A stretch of DNA of 64,000 nt from Changpingibacter yushuensis (GCF_014041995.1 NZ_CP059492.1:868001-932000); one strand, 5' to 3'. Numbered from the stretch's first letter, positions 18,421-27,305 are shown. Notes: generated by a model not told the origin, from the letters alone. Numbers and translations: made by a program.

Positions 18421-19305
18421 TCAGGACTGTTTTCTGGATGGTTCTGGTTTCTCCATTTTGTCACGGTTTTCTTGGATGGTGCCTCCAAGGGATGTTTTCA
18501 AGCGCTCTGTGTTATAGAAGATAAGGTAATCATTGATTGCCGTCTCGAGCTGTGCGGCACTGGTCCAGGTGTGACCGTAGAACATTTCCGTTTTCATACG
18601 TCCGAAGAATCCTTCACAGGCCGCGTTATCGGGACTACATCCCTTCTTTCCCATCGAGCGGGTGATCCCAGCAGCCTTCGTGGTCTCGATCCATTCAGCG
18701 CTCCGGTAATGTCCACCACGATCGCTATGAATAATCAGTGGGATAGCTTCCTTATCATCACGTAAAGCGTCGTGGCGCTCGGTAGGCAAACTCGCGATCG
18801 CAGCTTCCAGCATCGACTGCGTCATCACCTTGTCCGGTCGTCGACTCGTCTGCCACGCCACCACTTTCCCATCACAGCAATCAATCATCGGGCTGAGATA
18901 GACCTTGGCGTCCGAAGCAGCAAACTCACTGACATCAGTGAGCCATAGTCTGTCAGGCTCATCAGCATGAAAATTCCTCTTGACGTGATCATCTGGGGCC
19001 GGGCTTGTCTCTCCCTCATAACTGGAATAGCGACGCTTGCGGTGAGCGTAATAAACCGGGATCTGATGTTCTTTCATCAAGCGACGAACAACCTTCTCAG
19101 AAACAGTCACCCCAAGACGCTTGAGTTTGAGCCAGACCCGTGCAGAACCATACGTAAAGCCCGAATCGCCAGCAATCTTCTCAATCCTGCCAGCGAGCTC
19201 GCCATACTTGTCGGGACGTTCAAGCACACCCCGACAATAGTGGTAGCTACTGGCCGAGATCGCGCACGCCTCCAGCAGCATCACGAAAGGAAGACGAGCA
19301 CGCAA
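18421..19305 (-). CDS. IS3-family transposase OrfB (integrase core)
   Basis: 294 residues from a TTG, but the frame is open back to 19368, adding NLNKTRIIDRLRAR before the listed start, which matches the usual OrfB N-terminus. HTH_21 region first, then the rve DDE core: WLTDVSEF (Asp), IHSDRGGHYRS (Asp), and DNAACEGFFGRMKTE (Glu), ending NTERLKTSLGG. Catalytic residues are all present. Normally made as an OrfAB fusion by frameshifting from orfA. Confidence 0.88.
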   Translation of the reverse strand: MRARLPFVMLLEACAISASSYHYCRGVLERPDKYGELAGRIEKIAGDSGFTYGSARVWLKLKRLGVTVSEKVVRRLMKEHQIPVYYAHRKRRYSSYEGETSPAPDDHVKRNFHADEPDRLWLTDVSEFAASDAKVYLSPMIDCCDGKVVAWQTSRRPDKVMTQSMLEAAIASLPTERHDALRDDKEAIPLIIHSDRGGHYRSAEWIETTKAAGITRSMGKKGCSPDNAACEGFFGRMKTEMFYGHTWTSAAQLETAINDYLIFYNTERLKTSLGGTIQENRDKMEKPEPSRKQS

Positions 19306-19309
19306 CCGG

Positions 19310-19846
19310 TCAATGATGCGTGTCTTGTTCAGGTTCGACAGTTGTCCCGGGATGACGCCCCCGTTTTTTTACCAGATCAAGCTCGTGTTCCAACACATGC
19401 TTTTCCACTAGAAGCCTGGCCGCCAAACGACGCAACTCGTCAGGATCATCCGGCAATGACTTCTCTAGTTGAGCTCGAGTGGCTAACCCATCAGCCTCGC
19501 GTTTCTCACGTCTAGTCATCAGGGCCCGCTCACCTTCTTGGTTCCATAGCCGCATCCACTTATACAACAGCATATGGTTAACAATGCCGAGATCCCCAGC
19601 AATGTCTTTAACTGATTGGCCAGCATTCATCCGCTCCACGGCGCTCAACTTAACAGTCCATGGATAGTGGCGGGCAGGCTGCCTCTTCACGACCGGTTTG
19701 CGACCTCGACGAGACTGATGCACCCAATCATGGAGCACATGCCGAGACGGATACCCCAACTTCCGGATCGTCTTGACATACGAACCCAACCTACGGAACG
19801 TCGCCACAGCCACACGCTTCTGCTCAGCTGAATACACAACCCTCAT
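19310..19846 (-). CDS. IS3-family transposase OrfA (helix-turn-helix protein)
   Basis: 178 residues, a size like IS150 OrfA. Two HTH units (YSAEQKRVAVATFRRLGSY and SVKDIAGDLGIVNHMLLYKW) followed by a leucine-zipper-like tail (LRRLAARLLVEKHVLEHELD). Near its end is an A7 tract (minus strand, 19364-19370) suitable for ribosomal slippage. The phase between orfA and orfB across it is +1 (or -2), not the -1 typical of this family, so this copy may have lost or gained one A. Confidence 0.85.
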   Translation of the reverse strand: MRVVYSAEQKRVAVATFRRLGSYVKTIRKLGYPSRHVLHDWVHQSRRGRKPVVKRQPARHYPWTVKLSAVERMNAGQSVKDIAGDLGIVNHMLLYKWMRLWNQEGERALMTRREKREADGLATRAQLEKSLPDDPDELRRLAARLLVEKHVLEHELDLVKKRGRHPGTTVEPEQDTHH

Positions 19847-19920
19847 ACAAGCCTCCCGAAAAGATACGGAAAACTGTCCAGACCCCCTTTTGTCCTATAA
19901 GCCGATATTCCGAGCTGAAC

Positions 19921-20550
19921 CTACTTGGGGCTAGCTACCAGAAGGCCATCACCGATCGGAATCATTGCCGAACGGATATCCGGGGACTCAAGAAGTTCGC
20001 GCCCCAGGTTCCTCATAGCGACGACGTCGTCTTCCCGGCGGGCTGGATCAGCCACGCGTCCTGACATAAGAGCATGCGCAAGAACCAGAATTCCATTCGG
20101 ACGCAGAACGCGAAGCGCCTCAAGCGCATCTCCGCGTGCTTCCATGGGGTCTGCGTCAATGAGCACGAGGTCATAGGAACGAGCAGCCAAACGCGGCAGG
20201 ATATCGGCGCTCCGGCCGTTGATAAGCCGAGTACGGCCAGAGCGAATGCCCATCTTTGAGAAGGCCTCGCGTGCAATATGCTGCGTCTCGGATTCGATGT
20301 CGATGCTTGTCAGGGAGAGATCGCCAGATGCGCCCAGCAAGTAAAGCCCAGAAACCCCCGTGCCTGTACCGATTTCGACGGCGGAACGGACATGCGCTGA
20401 AGCAGCTAGAACCTGCAGAAATGCACCGGTAGCCGGGCTGAGCGAGGAGATCCCGTAGTCGCGTGCCGCCTGACGGGCCGTCGCAATGGCTACATTCTCT
20501 TGGCTGGCACTTTCGGCATAAGCCCATGACTGCGTCTGATCGACTGCCAT
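19921..20550 (-). CDS. O-methyltransferase family protein (SAM-dependent)
   Basis: 209 residues. SAM-binding motif VEIGTGTGVSGLYLLGA, acidic post-I residue in SIDIES, and DLVLIDADP (metal-binding Asp-type motif of the class I, COMT-like family). In mycobacteria a homologous protein sits between the DUF3117 gene and mrp, matching this order. Substrate unknown. The stop lies 18 bp from the end of the IS1249-like element, so the insertion just missed the gene. Confidence 0.88.
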   Translation of the reverse strand: MAVDQTQSWAYAESASQENVAIATARQAARDYGISSLSPATGAFLQVLAASAHVRSAVEIGTGTGVSGLYLLGASGDLSLTSIDIESETQHIAREAFSKMGIRSGRTRLINGRSADILPRLAARSYDLVLIDADPMEARGDALEALRVLRPNGILVLAHALMSGRVADPARREDDVVAMRNLGRELLESPDIRSAMIPIGDGLLVASPK

Positions 20551-20690
20551 TCGTTCCCTTTCCGCTGCTCCGCAACCATGTTACCTAGAAAGGGAACAAA
20601 CTACTTCCACCAAACGCTCATAGGTACACATGTGGCTCGCGGGGAAGGCGTAGCCAGGTACGTTCACGTCACGCTTGTGTGGGATATGCA

Positions 20691-20721
20691 TGTGGCCCGC
20701 GCGAAAGACGCGCGGGCCACA
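20691..20721 (-). terminator. Terminator after mrp
   Basis: TGTGGCCCGCGCG (20691-20703) pairs with CGCGCGGGCCACA (20709-20721) around AAAGA. It lies 13 nt beyond the - strand stop of mrp. Confidence 0.75.
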
Positions 20722-20733
20722 CACGGGTGGTGA

Positions 20734-21855
20734 TTAGAGTGGGCTCACTCCGAGGCCACGCCCGGATAGGCCTCGGGAGCGGTGAGCCATCTTGTCAGCG
20801 ATACTTCGGATTTGAGCTTGGGCTTCGGATTCGCCCTCTTGGATAGACCACGGTTCGCCGGAGTCTCCTCCTTGGCGAACCTCAATCTCTAGTGGAATCT
20901 GGCCCATGAGGGGCACGGAGTATCCGAGAATACTCGATAGTTGAGCCGCTACTGTGGCGCCACCGCCCTTGCCAAAGATCTCGTTGCGAGAGCCATCTGG
21001 CATGGCCAGATATGACATGTTCTCGATGACCCCAACCACGCGCTGATTGGTTTGTTTGGCCATCTGCCCGGCCCGTTCAGCAACTTCGGCTGCTGCGGCT
21101 TGCGGGGTAGTGACCACGAGTATCTCTGAGTTGGGGATCAGCTGAGCCACCGAAATTGCGATGTCACCCGTGCCTGGCGGAAGGTCCAGCAGCAGAACGT
21201 CCAAATCTCCCCAGTGAACATCTGAAAAGAACTGCTCCAACGCGCGATGAAGCATGGGGCCTCGCCACACGACCGGAGAGTTATCCGGAACGAACATGCC
21301 AATGGAAATCACCTTCACGTCGTGGGCGATTGGCGGGATGATCATGTCGTTAATCTGCTGCGGGGGCGTATCAACGCCCATCATCCGCGGAATAGAGAAG
21401 CCATAGATATCAGCGTCTACAAGCCCGACTTTCAAACCCTGACGTGCCAGAGTTGCCGCAAGGTTGGCCGAAACCGAAGATTTACCCACGCCACCTTTAC
21501 CGGACGTGATGGCATAAACGCGGGTGAGGGAATCAGGCTGGACAAATGGGTTCTTCTTCTCAGCGACTCCGCCACGAAGCTTCGTCTGCAGCGCGGCGCG
21601 CTGTTCAGCGTTCATGGCGGTCATGGTGACGTTGACAGCCGTCACGCCATCGAGTTCCCCAACGACCTTCTGGACGTCAGCAGTGATGGTCCCGCGCAGA
21701 GGACAACCGGCCGTAGTGAGAAGGACGGCAACATTGACGACGCCGGCGTCGTCAATGTTCACGCCTTCCACCATATTGAGATCCGTGATTGGGCGGCGGA
21801 TCTCCGGGTCGATGACTCGCTCGAGAGAACGTTCAATCTCTTCAGTGGTGATCAT
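20734..21855 (-). CDS. mrp: Mrp/ApbC iron-sulfur cluster carrier ATPase
   Basis: 373 residues from ATG 21855. An N-terminal MIP18/DUF59 domain (DPEIRRPITDLNMV, TTAGCPL) is fused to a deviant Walker A P-loop ATPase (TSGKGGVGKSSVSANLA), with LLLDLPPGTGDIAIS downstream. Scaffold or carrier that delivers Fe-S clusters to apoproteins. The family's C-terminal CxxC is not evident; after VIENMSYL the text reads AMPDGSRNEIFGKGGG, so the two cysteines seen in many Mrp proteins are missing here. ATG 21855 is preferred over GTG 21876 because AGTAGG lies 9 nt before it. Confidence 0.9.
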   Translation of the reverse strand: MITTEEIERSLERVIDPEIRRPITDLNMVEGVNIDDAGVVNVAVLLTTAGCPLRGTITADVQKVVGELDGVTAVNVTMTAMNAEQRAALQTKLRGGVAEKKNPFVQPDSLTRVYAITSGKGGVGKSSVSANLAATLARQGLKVGLVDADIYGFSIPRMMGVDTPPQQINDMIIPPIAHDVKVISIGMFVPDNSPVVWRGPMLHRALEQFFSDVHWGDLDVLLLDLPPGTGDIAISVAQLIPNSEILVVTTPQAAAAEVAERAGQMAKQTNQRVVGVIENMSYLAMPDGSRNEIFGKGGGATVAAQLSSILGYSVPLMGQIPLEIEVRQGGDSGEPWSIQEGESEAQAQIRSIADKMAHRSRGLSGRGLGVSPL

Positions 21856-21957
21856 GTTGACCATCCTACTCGGCACCGATGTCAGGCTGAACGAACAGCA
21901 ACCCGGATCACGTGCCTGCGAGCAGGTTCCGCAATCAGCGCAATCCGCACCTGAAGA

Positions 21958-22545
21958 TTAGGAGTCAAAGCCTTGCAGTGGCGGATGCTCCTCGTTCTCG
22001 CGTTGTGTCTTCAACTCATCGAGTTCCGCTTGCAGCTCCAGAATTCGTTGGTCGCGTTCGGCAAGGCGCTCCTCGCGATCTTGATCAAATTCCTCAAGGG
22101 CGTCGCGCAATTCAGAGCGCACATAGTCTCGGGTTGCAACTTCACTCAATGCCATGCGCAGCCCGGCAATCTCGCGTGCGAGGTACTCGGTGTCAGCAAG
22201 GTTACGTTCGGCCGTTTGGCGGTCTTGCTCTGCGGTGACTCTGTCGCGATCATCTTGGCGGTTTTGCGCCAGCAAGATGAGCGGCGAGGAGTACGAAGCC
22301 TGCAAGGACAGAACCAGCGTCAATGCGGTGAATCCCAGCGTTGCGGAATCAAAGCGCCAGTTCTCAGGAGCAATTGTGTTCCAAGCAATCCACACCACGA
22401 CGAAAATCGTCAGATAGATAAGGAAGCGGGCAGTTCCGGTGAAACGAGCGATACTCTCAGCAATTCGGCCAGAACTGTCAGAATCACGCTTGTGCCGGAA
22501 TGAGAAGCGACTCCTGCGCTCAAGTGGCTTGTCGAAATCAGACAT
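21958..22545 (-). CDS. DUF1003 membrane protein
   Basis: 195 residues. Two hydrophobic segments (FLIYLTIFVVVWIAWNTI; FTALTLVLSLQASYSSPLILLA) followed by QNRQDDRDR, the hallmark of DUF1003, then a coiled-coil tail rich in Glu/Arg/Leu. Overlaps the upstream CBS protein by 8 nt, the same pairing seen in mycobacteria. A role linked to divalent metal homeostasis is inferred only from that neighbour. Confidence 0.88.
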   Translation of the reverse strand: MSDFDKPLERRSRFSFRHKRDSDSSGRIAESIARFTGTARFLIYLTIFVVVWIAWNTIAPENWRFDSATLGFTALTLVLSLQASYSSPLILLAQNRQDDRDRVTAEQDRQTAERNLADTEYLAREIAGLRMALSEVATRDYVRSELRDALEEFDQDREERLAERDQRILELQAELDELKTQRENEEHPPLQGFDS

Positions 22546-23803
22546 GCTGCGCCTCCACTGCTTCGTCGGTCACCTCGTCGTCGGCATCTCGCCAATCTTC
22601 AGGCAACAAGTGATCAAGAACGTCGTCAACGGAGACAGCACCCAGCAAGAGGTCCTCGTCGACAACTGGTAATGCGGTCAGGTTGTACGTTGCCAGCAGG
22701 CGCGTCACCTTTCCGATGCCGTCGCCGGGCGCAACTGCTTCGACGTCGTTATCAATAATGTTGCCAATCATCATGGATGGAGGTTCTCGAAGCGCACGTT
22801 GCAGATGCACCACGCCAATGTAGCGCCCAGTGGGGGTCTCCATGGGTGGGCGGCACACAAACATGATGGCGGCGAGGGCAGGCGGAATATCGGAGCGCCT
22901 GGCCGAAGCCAGAGCTTGGGCAATCGTGGCATCTGGCGGCAACACAATCGGTTCTGTGGTCATGAGGCCGCCGGCCGTTCGTTCGTCGTATGTGAGGAGG
23001 CGGCGAACGTCCTCGGCCTCGTCGGGCTCCATCCTGTCCAACAAGAGCGCTGCTTGCGCCGTGGGTAGTTCGGCTACCAGGTCGGCGGCGTCGTCGGGCT
23101 GCATGACGTCCAGAACGTCTGCTGCGCGGTCCACATCAAGGCCGGAGAGAATGCCAACACGATCCTCGTCTCCGAGTTCCTCCAGGACATCGGCCAAGCG
23201 TTCGTCCGTAAGCGCGTTCGCTACATCCTGCATACGGGCTGTTGGAAGATCCCGCAAGACATCCGCGACGTCGGCAGGTTTGAGGCTTGAGATCTGCGCC
23301 AAAATAGTGTTGGCACCTTGGGTTTGGGCCGTGTATAGCCCAGTTGTGCCTGAAACCGGCACAGTGAGTGAGCGCTGGCCATTGACCGAGCCGCGATGCG
23401 TTCGCACGTGCAGAGTAGTCAGACGCCATTCGCGCCCGCGTACCTTCTCAATAGCGGCATCCACTACGGTGGCGGGTTCGCCTGTTTCGCGCAAATTGAC
23501 GTGGCGTTCGAGCAACTGGCCAAGAACCAACGTCTCAGCATGGCGCTGCTGGAACCTGCGGATATTCACCAACCCCGTGGTGATGACCTGACCGTTGTCG
23601 ATCGAGGTTACCCGTGTGAGAGGAAGGAACACCCGCCGGCGCCCACCCACTTCAACTACCAGCCCGACTGCGAGAGGGTCTCCCTTCAAACGGATAAGCA
23701 CGACGACGTCGTACACGGTACCTACGCGGTCTCCAATGGGATCGAATACGGGTGTGCCGGCAAGACGTGCCGCAAAGACACGGTTTGAGGAGGGACGAGG
23801 CAT
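22538..23803 (-). CDS. MgtE-N/CBS domain protein (PRC-barrel, magnesium-transporter regulatory type)
   Basis: 421 residues from ATG 23803. The N-terminal part resembles a PRC-barrel (GTPVFDPIGDRVGTVYDVVV). The centre is an MgtE N-terminal domain of repeated helical hairpins (LADVLEELGDEDR; AADLVAELPTAQAALLLDRM; EAEDVRRLL), and the C-terminal half is a CBS pair. The transmembrane channel of MgtE is absent, so this is not itself a transporter. AAGGAG lies 6 nt upstream of ATG 23803 and within the longer reading frame, which argues against the earlier ATG at 23818. Confidence 0.85.
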   Translation of the reverse strand: MPRPSSNRVFAARLAGTPVFDPIGDRVGTVYDVVVLIRLKGDPLAVGLVVEVGGRRRVFLPLTRVTSIDNGQVITTGLVNIRRFQQRHAETLVLGQLLERHVNLRETGEPATVVDAAIEKVRGREWRLTTLHVRTHRGSVNGQRSLTVPVSGTTGLYTAQTQGANTILAQISSLKPADVADVLRDLPTARMQDVANALTDERLADVLEELGDEDRVGILSGLDVDRAADVLDVMQPDDAADLVAELPTAQAALLLDRMEPDEAEDVRRLLTYDERTAGGLMTTEPIVLPPDATIAQALASARRSDIPPALAAIMFVCRPPMETPTGRYIGVVHLQRALREPPSMMIGNIIDNDVEAVAPGDGIGKVTRLLATYNLTALPVVDEDLLLGAVSVDDVLDHLLPEDWRDADDEVTDEAVEAQHV

Positions 23804-23872
23804 CGCAGTCTCCTTCATGTTGTGGCATGGTGGTTGGCCGGGACTAACCTAGCCAACCACTATGCAGAGTTC

Positions 23873-25375
23873 TTACTTGTTGAGGATACGGCCCATCCAT
23901 GACTCGATGTCAGAGACTGTGCGCGGAATGTCCTCGGAAATCCGCACGGCGCCGGTTTCAGTCACAAGGATGTCATCTTCGATCCTGACGCCGATGCCAC
24001 GGAAACGCTCGGGAACCTTCAAGTCATCTTCGCGGAAATACAGCCCTGGTTCGATAGTGAAGATCATCCCGGAGGTCAACTCAGCGTCTGTGTACATCTC
24101 ACGGCGTGCGGCAGCACAGTCATGTACATCGAGGCCCAAGTGATGTGACGTGCCGTGAGGCATCCAACGGCGATGATACTGGGCCGGGGAGGCGAGCGAT
24201 TCGGCAGCAGTGCAGGGCAGCATGCCCCACTTCTCCAGATGATCGGCAATCACTTCCATGGCGGCCGTGTGAATATCGCGGAACCGGCAGCCGGGTTCGT
24301 TCGCCTTTTCGAGTGCACGGTTGGCGGCCTCGAGGACGGCTTCATAGACTTCGGCTTGCGCTTGGGTGAACTTACCATCGACCGGCAACGTGCGAGTGAT
24401 ATCCGCAGTGTAGAGCGAATCCACCTCGATCCCAGCGTCCACCAAGATGAGCTTGCCTGGCTCTACCGGGCCGTTGTTATCTATGAAGTGAAGCGTGTTG
24501 GCGTGGTTGCCTGCCGCAGCGATCGTGTCATATCCCAGCCCGTTGCCTTCCTCACGGGCCTTGGCACCAAAGGCGCCTTCCACCACGCGTTCGCCGCGCC
24601 AGTGGCCACGGGCGCGCGGCATGGAAGCAATGATCTCCGAGAACCCTTCGTGAGTCAGCTCGATGGACTTGGTGATCTCCTTGATCTCCCATTCGTCCTT
24701 CGTCAAACGAATCTCTGCCAGAGCTTCAGCCAAATCCAGATCTGCGTCTGCCGCACCTTCTGTAAGTTCAGCGCGCTGGCGCAGGTCAGCAACTTGAGCT
24801 TCGATGCTGGCATCGGATTCAGGCACGACGCGAATCGTCACCTGACCCTGCCCGAGGTCCTTCTGAAGTGCATCGGAGAGGTTATCAATAGAATCGCAGT
24901 GCAAACCCGTCACGGCAGACATCTCGGCCAACGAGGGGCGGGCGCCTACCCAGAACTCGCCGTAGCGAGAATCTCCGTAAAACTCCTGCGAGGATCGCGG
25001 AGCACGCGGATGGAAATACAGCGTGACATCGTGACCGGCTTCAGATGGATTGAAGACCAACACGGCGTCTGGTTCGAGTTCGCCGCCCAAGCCTGTCATA
25101 TGTGCAAACGCTGAATGGGCGCGGAACCGATAGTCGCAATCGTTGTTGCGGACTTTGTAGGTCCCGGCTGGGATGACCAAGCGTTCACCGGGGAACCGTT
25201 CTGATAGCTGCGCATGGCGGTCAGCTAAGTAATCTGCCACCTCTGCACGCTCAGACTTCTCGACGAGTGGACCCCAGTCCGATCCGATGAAGTCTGAAAA
25301 TGCACCATGATCAGGTTGTTGGGAACGGTTGTTACCTCGTGCGGCCAGAGTTTGCCGCTTCTCCTCAGAAGTCAT
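23873..25375 (-). CDS. pepP: Xaa-Pro aminopeptidase (M24B)
   Basis: 500 residues from ATG 25375. Removes N-terminal residues preceding proline. An N-terminal AMP-N creatinase-like domain (GLGGELEPDAVLVFNP) is followed by a pita-bread peptidase domain with the dinuclear metal set: Asp in LILVDAGIEVD, Asp in YTADITRTLPVDG, His in MPHGTSHHLGLDVHD, Glu in FTIEPGLYF and Glu in GVRIEDDILVTE. The frame continues to 25639 through the intergenic tandem repeat, but that extension is low-complexity and not conserved-looking. GGAAC before ATG 25375 is a weak ribosome-binding site. Confidence 0.92.
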   Translation of the reverse strand: MTSEEKRQTLAARGNNRSQQPDHGAFSDFIGSDWGPLVEKSERAEVADYLADRHAQLSERFPGERLVIPAGTYKVRNNDCDYRFRAHSAFAHMTGLGGELEPDAVLVFNPSEAGHDVTLYFHPRAPRSSQEFYGDSRYGEFWVGARPSLAEMSAVTGLHCDSIDNLSDALQKDLGQGQVTIRVVPESDASIEAQVADLRQRAELTEGAADADLDLAEALAEIRLTKDEWEIKEITKSIELTHEGFSEIIASMPRARGHWRGERVVEGAFGAKAREEGNGLGYDTIAAAGNHANTLHFIDNNGPVEPGKLILVDAGIEVDSLYTADITRTLPVDGKFTQAQAEVYEAVLEAANRALEKANEPGCRFRDIHTAAMEVIADHLEKWGMLPCTAAESLASPAQYHRRWMPHGTSHHLGLDVHDCAAARREMYTDAELTSGMIFTIEPGLYFREDDLKVPERFRGIGVRIEDDILVTETGAVRISEDIPRTVSDIESWMGRILNK

Positions 25376-25474
25376 GTTCCTATTCTCGCACCGGTTGAGC
25401 ACATGTGCATTTCCCGGCCGTTGTGGCCATGCAGCTGGTGAGGCCGGAAGGTTGAGGGGATGCGAGGCAGAGTG

Positions 25475-25563
25475 GTGCGGAGCAGTGAGGGCGGGTAGTG
25501 CGGAGCGGTGAGGGCGGGTGGTGCGGAGCGGTGAGGGCGGGTGGTGCGGAGCGGTGAGCCCGG
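25475..25563. repeat. 23-bp tandem repeat, nearly four copies
   Basis: Units start at 25475, 25498, 25521 and 25544. Units 2 and 3 are identical, unit 1 differs at two positions, and unit 4 diverges after 15 bases. Core GTGCGGAGCGGTGAGG. Lies in the divergent spacer between pepP and the PHP gene. Confidence 0.9.
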
Positions 25564-25615
25564 GAAGTGCACGCCACCACGGGTTTTTGGGTGCAGCCAC
25601 CACTAAGCTGGTGAC

Positions 25616-26458
25616 ATGAGGATTGATCCGCACACGCACTCCACAGCATCAGACGGGCGCAGCCGCCCGTGTGAACTGATGCAGGAGGCCGCCGCGGCTG
25701 GCGTGACCACGATCGGGTTGACGGATCATGACACCATTGCAGGATGGGCGGAGGCCGCCGCAGAGGTAGGCAATACGGGAGTCTCGCTCATCCGGGGGAT
25801 GGAGGTATCCACCAAGTATCAGGGAGTCTCAACCCACATCGTCGCCTATCTTTTCAATCCGGCCGATCCGAGCCTCATGGCACACATTGAACGCGTCCGC
25901 TCCTCGCGGTTGGGCCGTGCCCAGAGAATTGTGGAGCGCTTGGGAGTTGATACCCCACTCGTGTGGGACGACGTCGAAGCAGTTGTTGCGCCCGGTGCGA
26001 CCATCGGCAGGCCACATATCGCGGACGCGCTTATCGTTCGCGGCGTCGTCGTCGACAGAAACGAAGCGTTCGTCAGATACCTTGCTCCGGATTCTCCCTA
26101 CTACGTTCCCCATTACGCTCCCGATGCGATCCAAGCCGTGGAATGGATTAATCAGGCTGGTGGGAAGGCCGTGTTGGCTCATCCGCGAGCGCCGCACCGC
26201 GGCAGAGTGCTCCCGGAACGGGCATTTGACGAGATGGCCGAAGCCGGGCTTTTCGGAATAGAAATCGATCACCGAGACAACGCGGCAACACAGATTCCAG
26301 AGTTGGAACGAACGGCACACTCTCTCCATCTCGCCCGGTTCGGGTCCAGCGACTACCATGGTTCTGGCAAACCAAACCGGCTAGGCGAGAACACCACTTC
26401 ACCTGCGGTCATTTCTGCTCTCACCCAGGGCTGTTTTCTGGAGGTTCTCAATCCGTGA
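25616..26458 (+). CDS. PHP-domain phosphoesterase
   Basis: 280 residues. Trinuclear-metal PHP fold: IDPHTHSTASDG, LTDHDTIAGW, then IRGMEVST, AHPRA, GIEIDHRDN and FGSSDYHG, which together give the usual His/Asp/Glu ligands. The closest functional relatives are the small YciV/RNase AM and 3',5'-nucleotide phosphatase proteins that hydrolyse short RNA or nucleotide phosphates; the exact substrate cannot be read from sequence. The stop overlaps the marC start by 4 nt. Confidence 0.85.
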   Translation: MRIDPHTHSTASDGRSRPCELMQEAAAAGVTTIGLTDHDTIAGWAEAAAEVGNTGVSLIRGMEVSTKYQGVSTHIVAYLFNPADPSLMAHIERVRSSRLGRAQRIVERLGVDTPLVWDDVEAVVAPGATIGRPHIADALIVRGVVVDRNEAFVRYLAPDSPYYVPHYAPDAIQAVEWINQAGGKAVLAHPRAPHRGRVLPERAFDEMAEAGLFGIEIDHRDNAATQIPELERTAHSLHLARFGSSDYHGSGKPNRLGENTTSPAVISALTQGCFLEVLNP

Positions 26459-27069
26459 TCGGATTCAACGCTGCATTCTTTCTCTCAACGTTTACAACGC
26501 TGTTCGTGATCGCTGATCCGTTCGGAAATCTGCCTGTATTCCTTGCCCTGACGTCACGAATGACCCCCGCCGAACGGCGTACAGCAGCGTGGCAGGCAAC
26601 GATGACTTCGTTTACCGTACTCGCGATCTTTGGCTTGTTCGGGAAGTACATCCTCAGTCTGTTGCACCTGTCCAATGAGGCGATGCAGCTTTCTGGCGGA
26701 CTGTTGCTGTTGCTTGTGGCTCTTCAGCTGCTCACCGGATATGAGCAGGATCCAGGCGGCCCAGGTAGTGCCAATGTGGCGCTTGTGCCGCTTGGCGTTC
26801 CCCTCTTGGCCGGGCCGGGATCGATCGTCGCCATCATGATGTCTGCGCAGAGCTCGGTAGACATCGAGGGCGGCATCATGACAATCATCATTGCCCTTCT
26901 GTTGCTCCACCTCGTCGAGTGGCTCTCCATGCGGTTCGCCAATCCGATCAGCAGGCTTCTGGGTGAGGGTGGCATCATCTTCCTCACACGAATTTCGGGT
27001 ATGTTGCTGGCTGCAATCGCCACGCAACTCATGATTGATGCGGTCTTGACTATCGTCAAGACTGCTTAG
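26455..27069 (+). CDS. MarC family integral membrane protein
   Basis: 204 residues, the standard size, with six hydrophobic segments. Seen: an N-terminal FVIADPFGNLPVFLALT and the central VPLGVPLLAGPGSIVAIM, both family hallmarks. Named after the mar locus, but its function remains unknown; antibiotic resistance is not supported for the family. GTG 26455 overlaps the PHP stop. Confidence 0.9.
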   Translation: MIGFNAAFFLSTFTTLFVIADPFGNLPVFLALTSRMTPAERRTAAWQATMTSFTVLAIFGLFGKYILSLLHLSNEAMQLSGGLLLLLVALQLLTGYEQDPGGPGSANVALVPLGVPLLAGPGSIVAIMMSAQSSVDIEGGIMTIIIALLLLHLVEWLSMRFANPISRLLGEGGIIFLTRISGMLLAAIATQLMIDAVLTIVKTA

Positions 27070-27166
27070 TGTTTGCAAGGGATCTTGGCGGAGCAAGCCG
27101 TCATGGGCGGATGCAACGTACGGGAAGTGTGCCCACGTATCTGAGGCGTTGAGAACGGCCCGCTGG

Positions 27167-27213
27167 TCGCGCCTGTGTGGGGTGGCGATACTCGCGCCTG
27201 TGTGGGGTGGCGA
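27167..27213. repeat. 22-bp direct repeat, two copies 25 bp apart
   Basis: 27167-27188 and 27192-27213 are identical (TCGCGCCTGTGTGGGGTGGC plus GA). GGCCCGCTG also flanks the pair on both sides. In the marC to HAD-hydrolase spacer, where nothing else is evident apart from the region just before the start. Confidence 0.85.
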
Positions 27214-27305
27214 AAAGGCCCGCTGCTCACATGTAGGAGTTCGTTCACACTGTGTTTGACTCGCTCAGGATAGGCTAGAGCGGTCGGTCCTAGGAGTTTT
27301 ACACA

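Larger units (their letters stand above)
18416..19887 (-). mobile_element. IS3-family (IS150-like) insertion sequence
   Basis: About 1472 bp. The ends are 19-bp inverted repeats with two mismatches: 18416-18434 and 19869-19887, both starting GGGGGTC when read inward. TTT on each side (18413-18415, 19888-19890) fits a 3-bp target duplication, although the short T-rich context makes this weak evidence by itself. It carries orfA and orfB on the - strand and has landed in the right terminal repeat of the IS1249-like element. Confidence 0.85.
17102..19903. mobile_element. IS1249-like (IS256-related) insertion sequence, split by a nested IS3-type element
   Basis: The left terminal repeat is at 17102-17128. 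The right repeat is in two pieces, 18402-18415 and 19891-19903, because another IS lies inside it. Joining the pieces and removing one TTT duplicate restores a 27-bp inverted repeat with 5 mismatches to the left end (shared CGTGTTGCTGG and TATAGGAC). Without the nested element the IS would be about 1.33 kb. The 8 bp on each side are not alike, so no target duplication can be shown. Confidence 0.8.

Noticed and set aside
25475-25563. CRISPR array
   Set aside because: The repeats are directly adjacent without unique spacers, and no cas gene is present. It is a simple tandem repeat.
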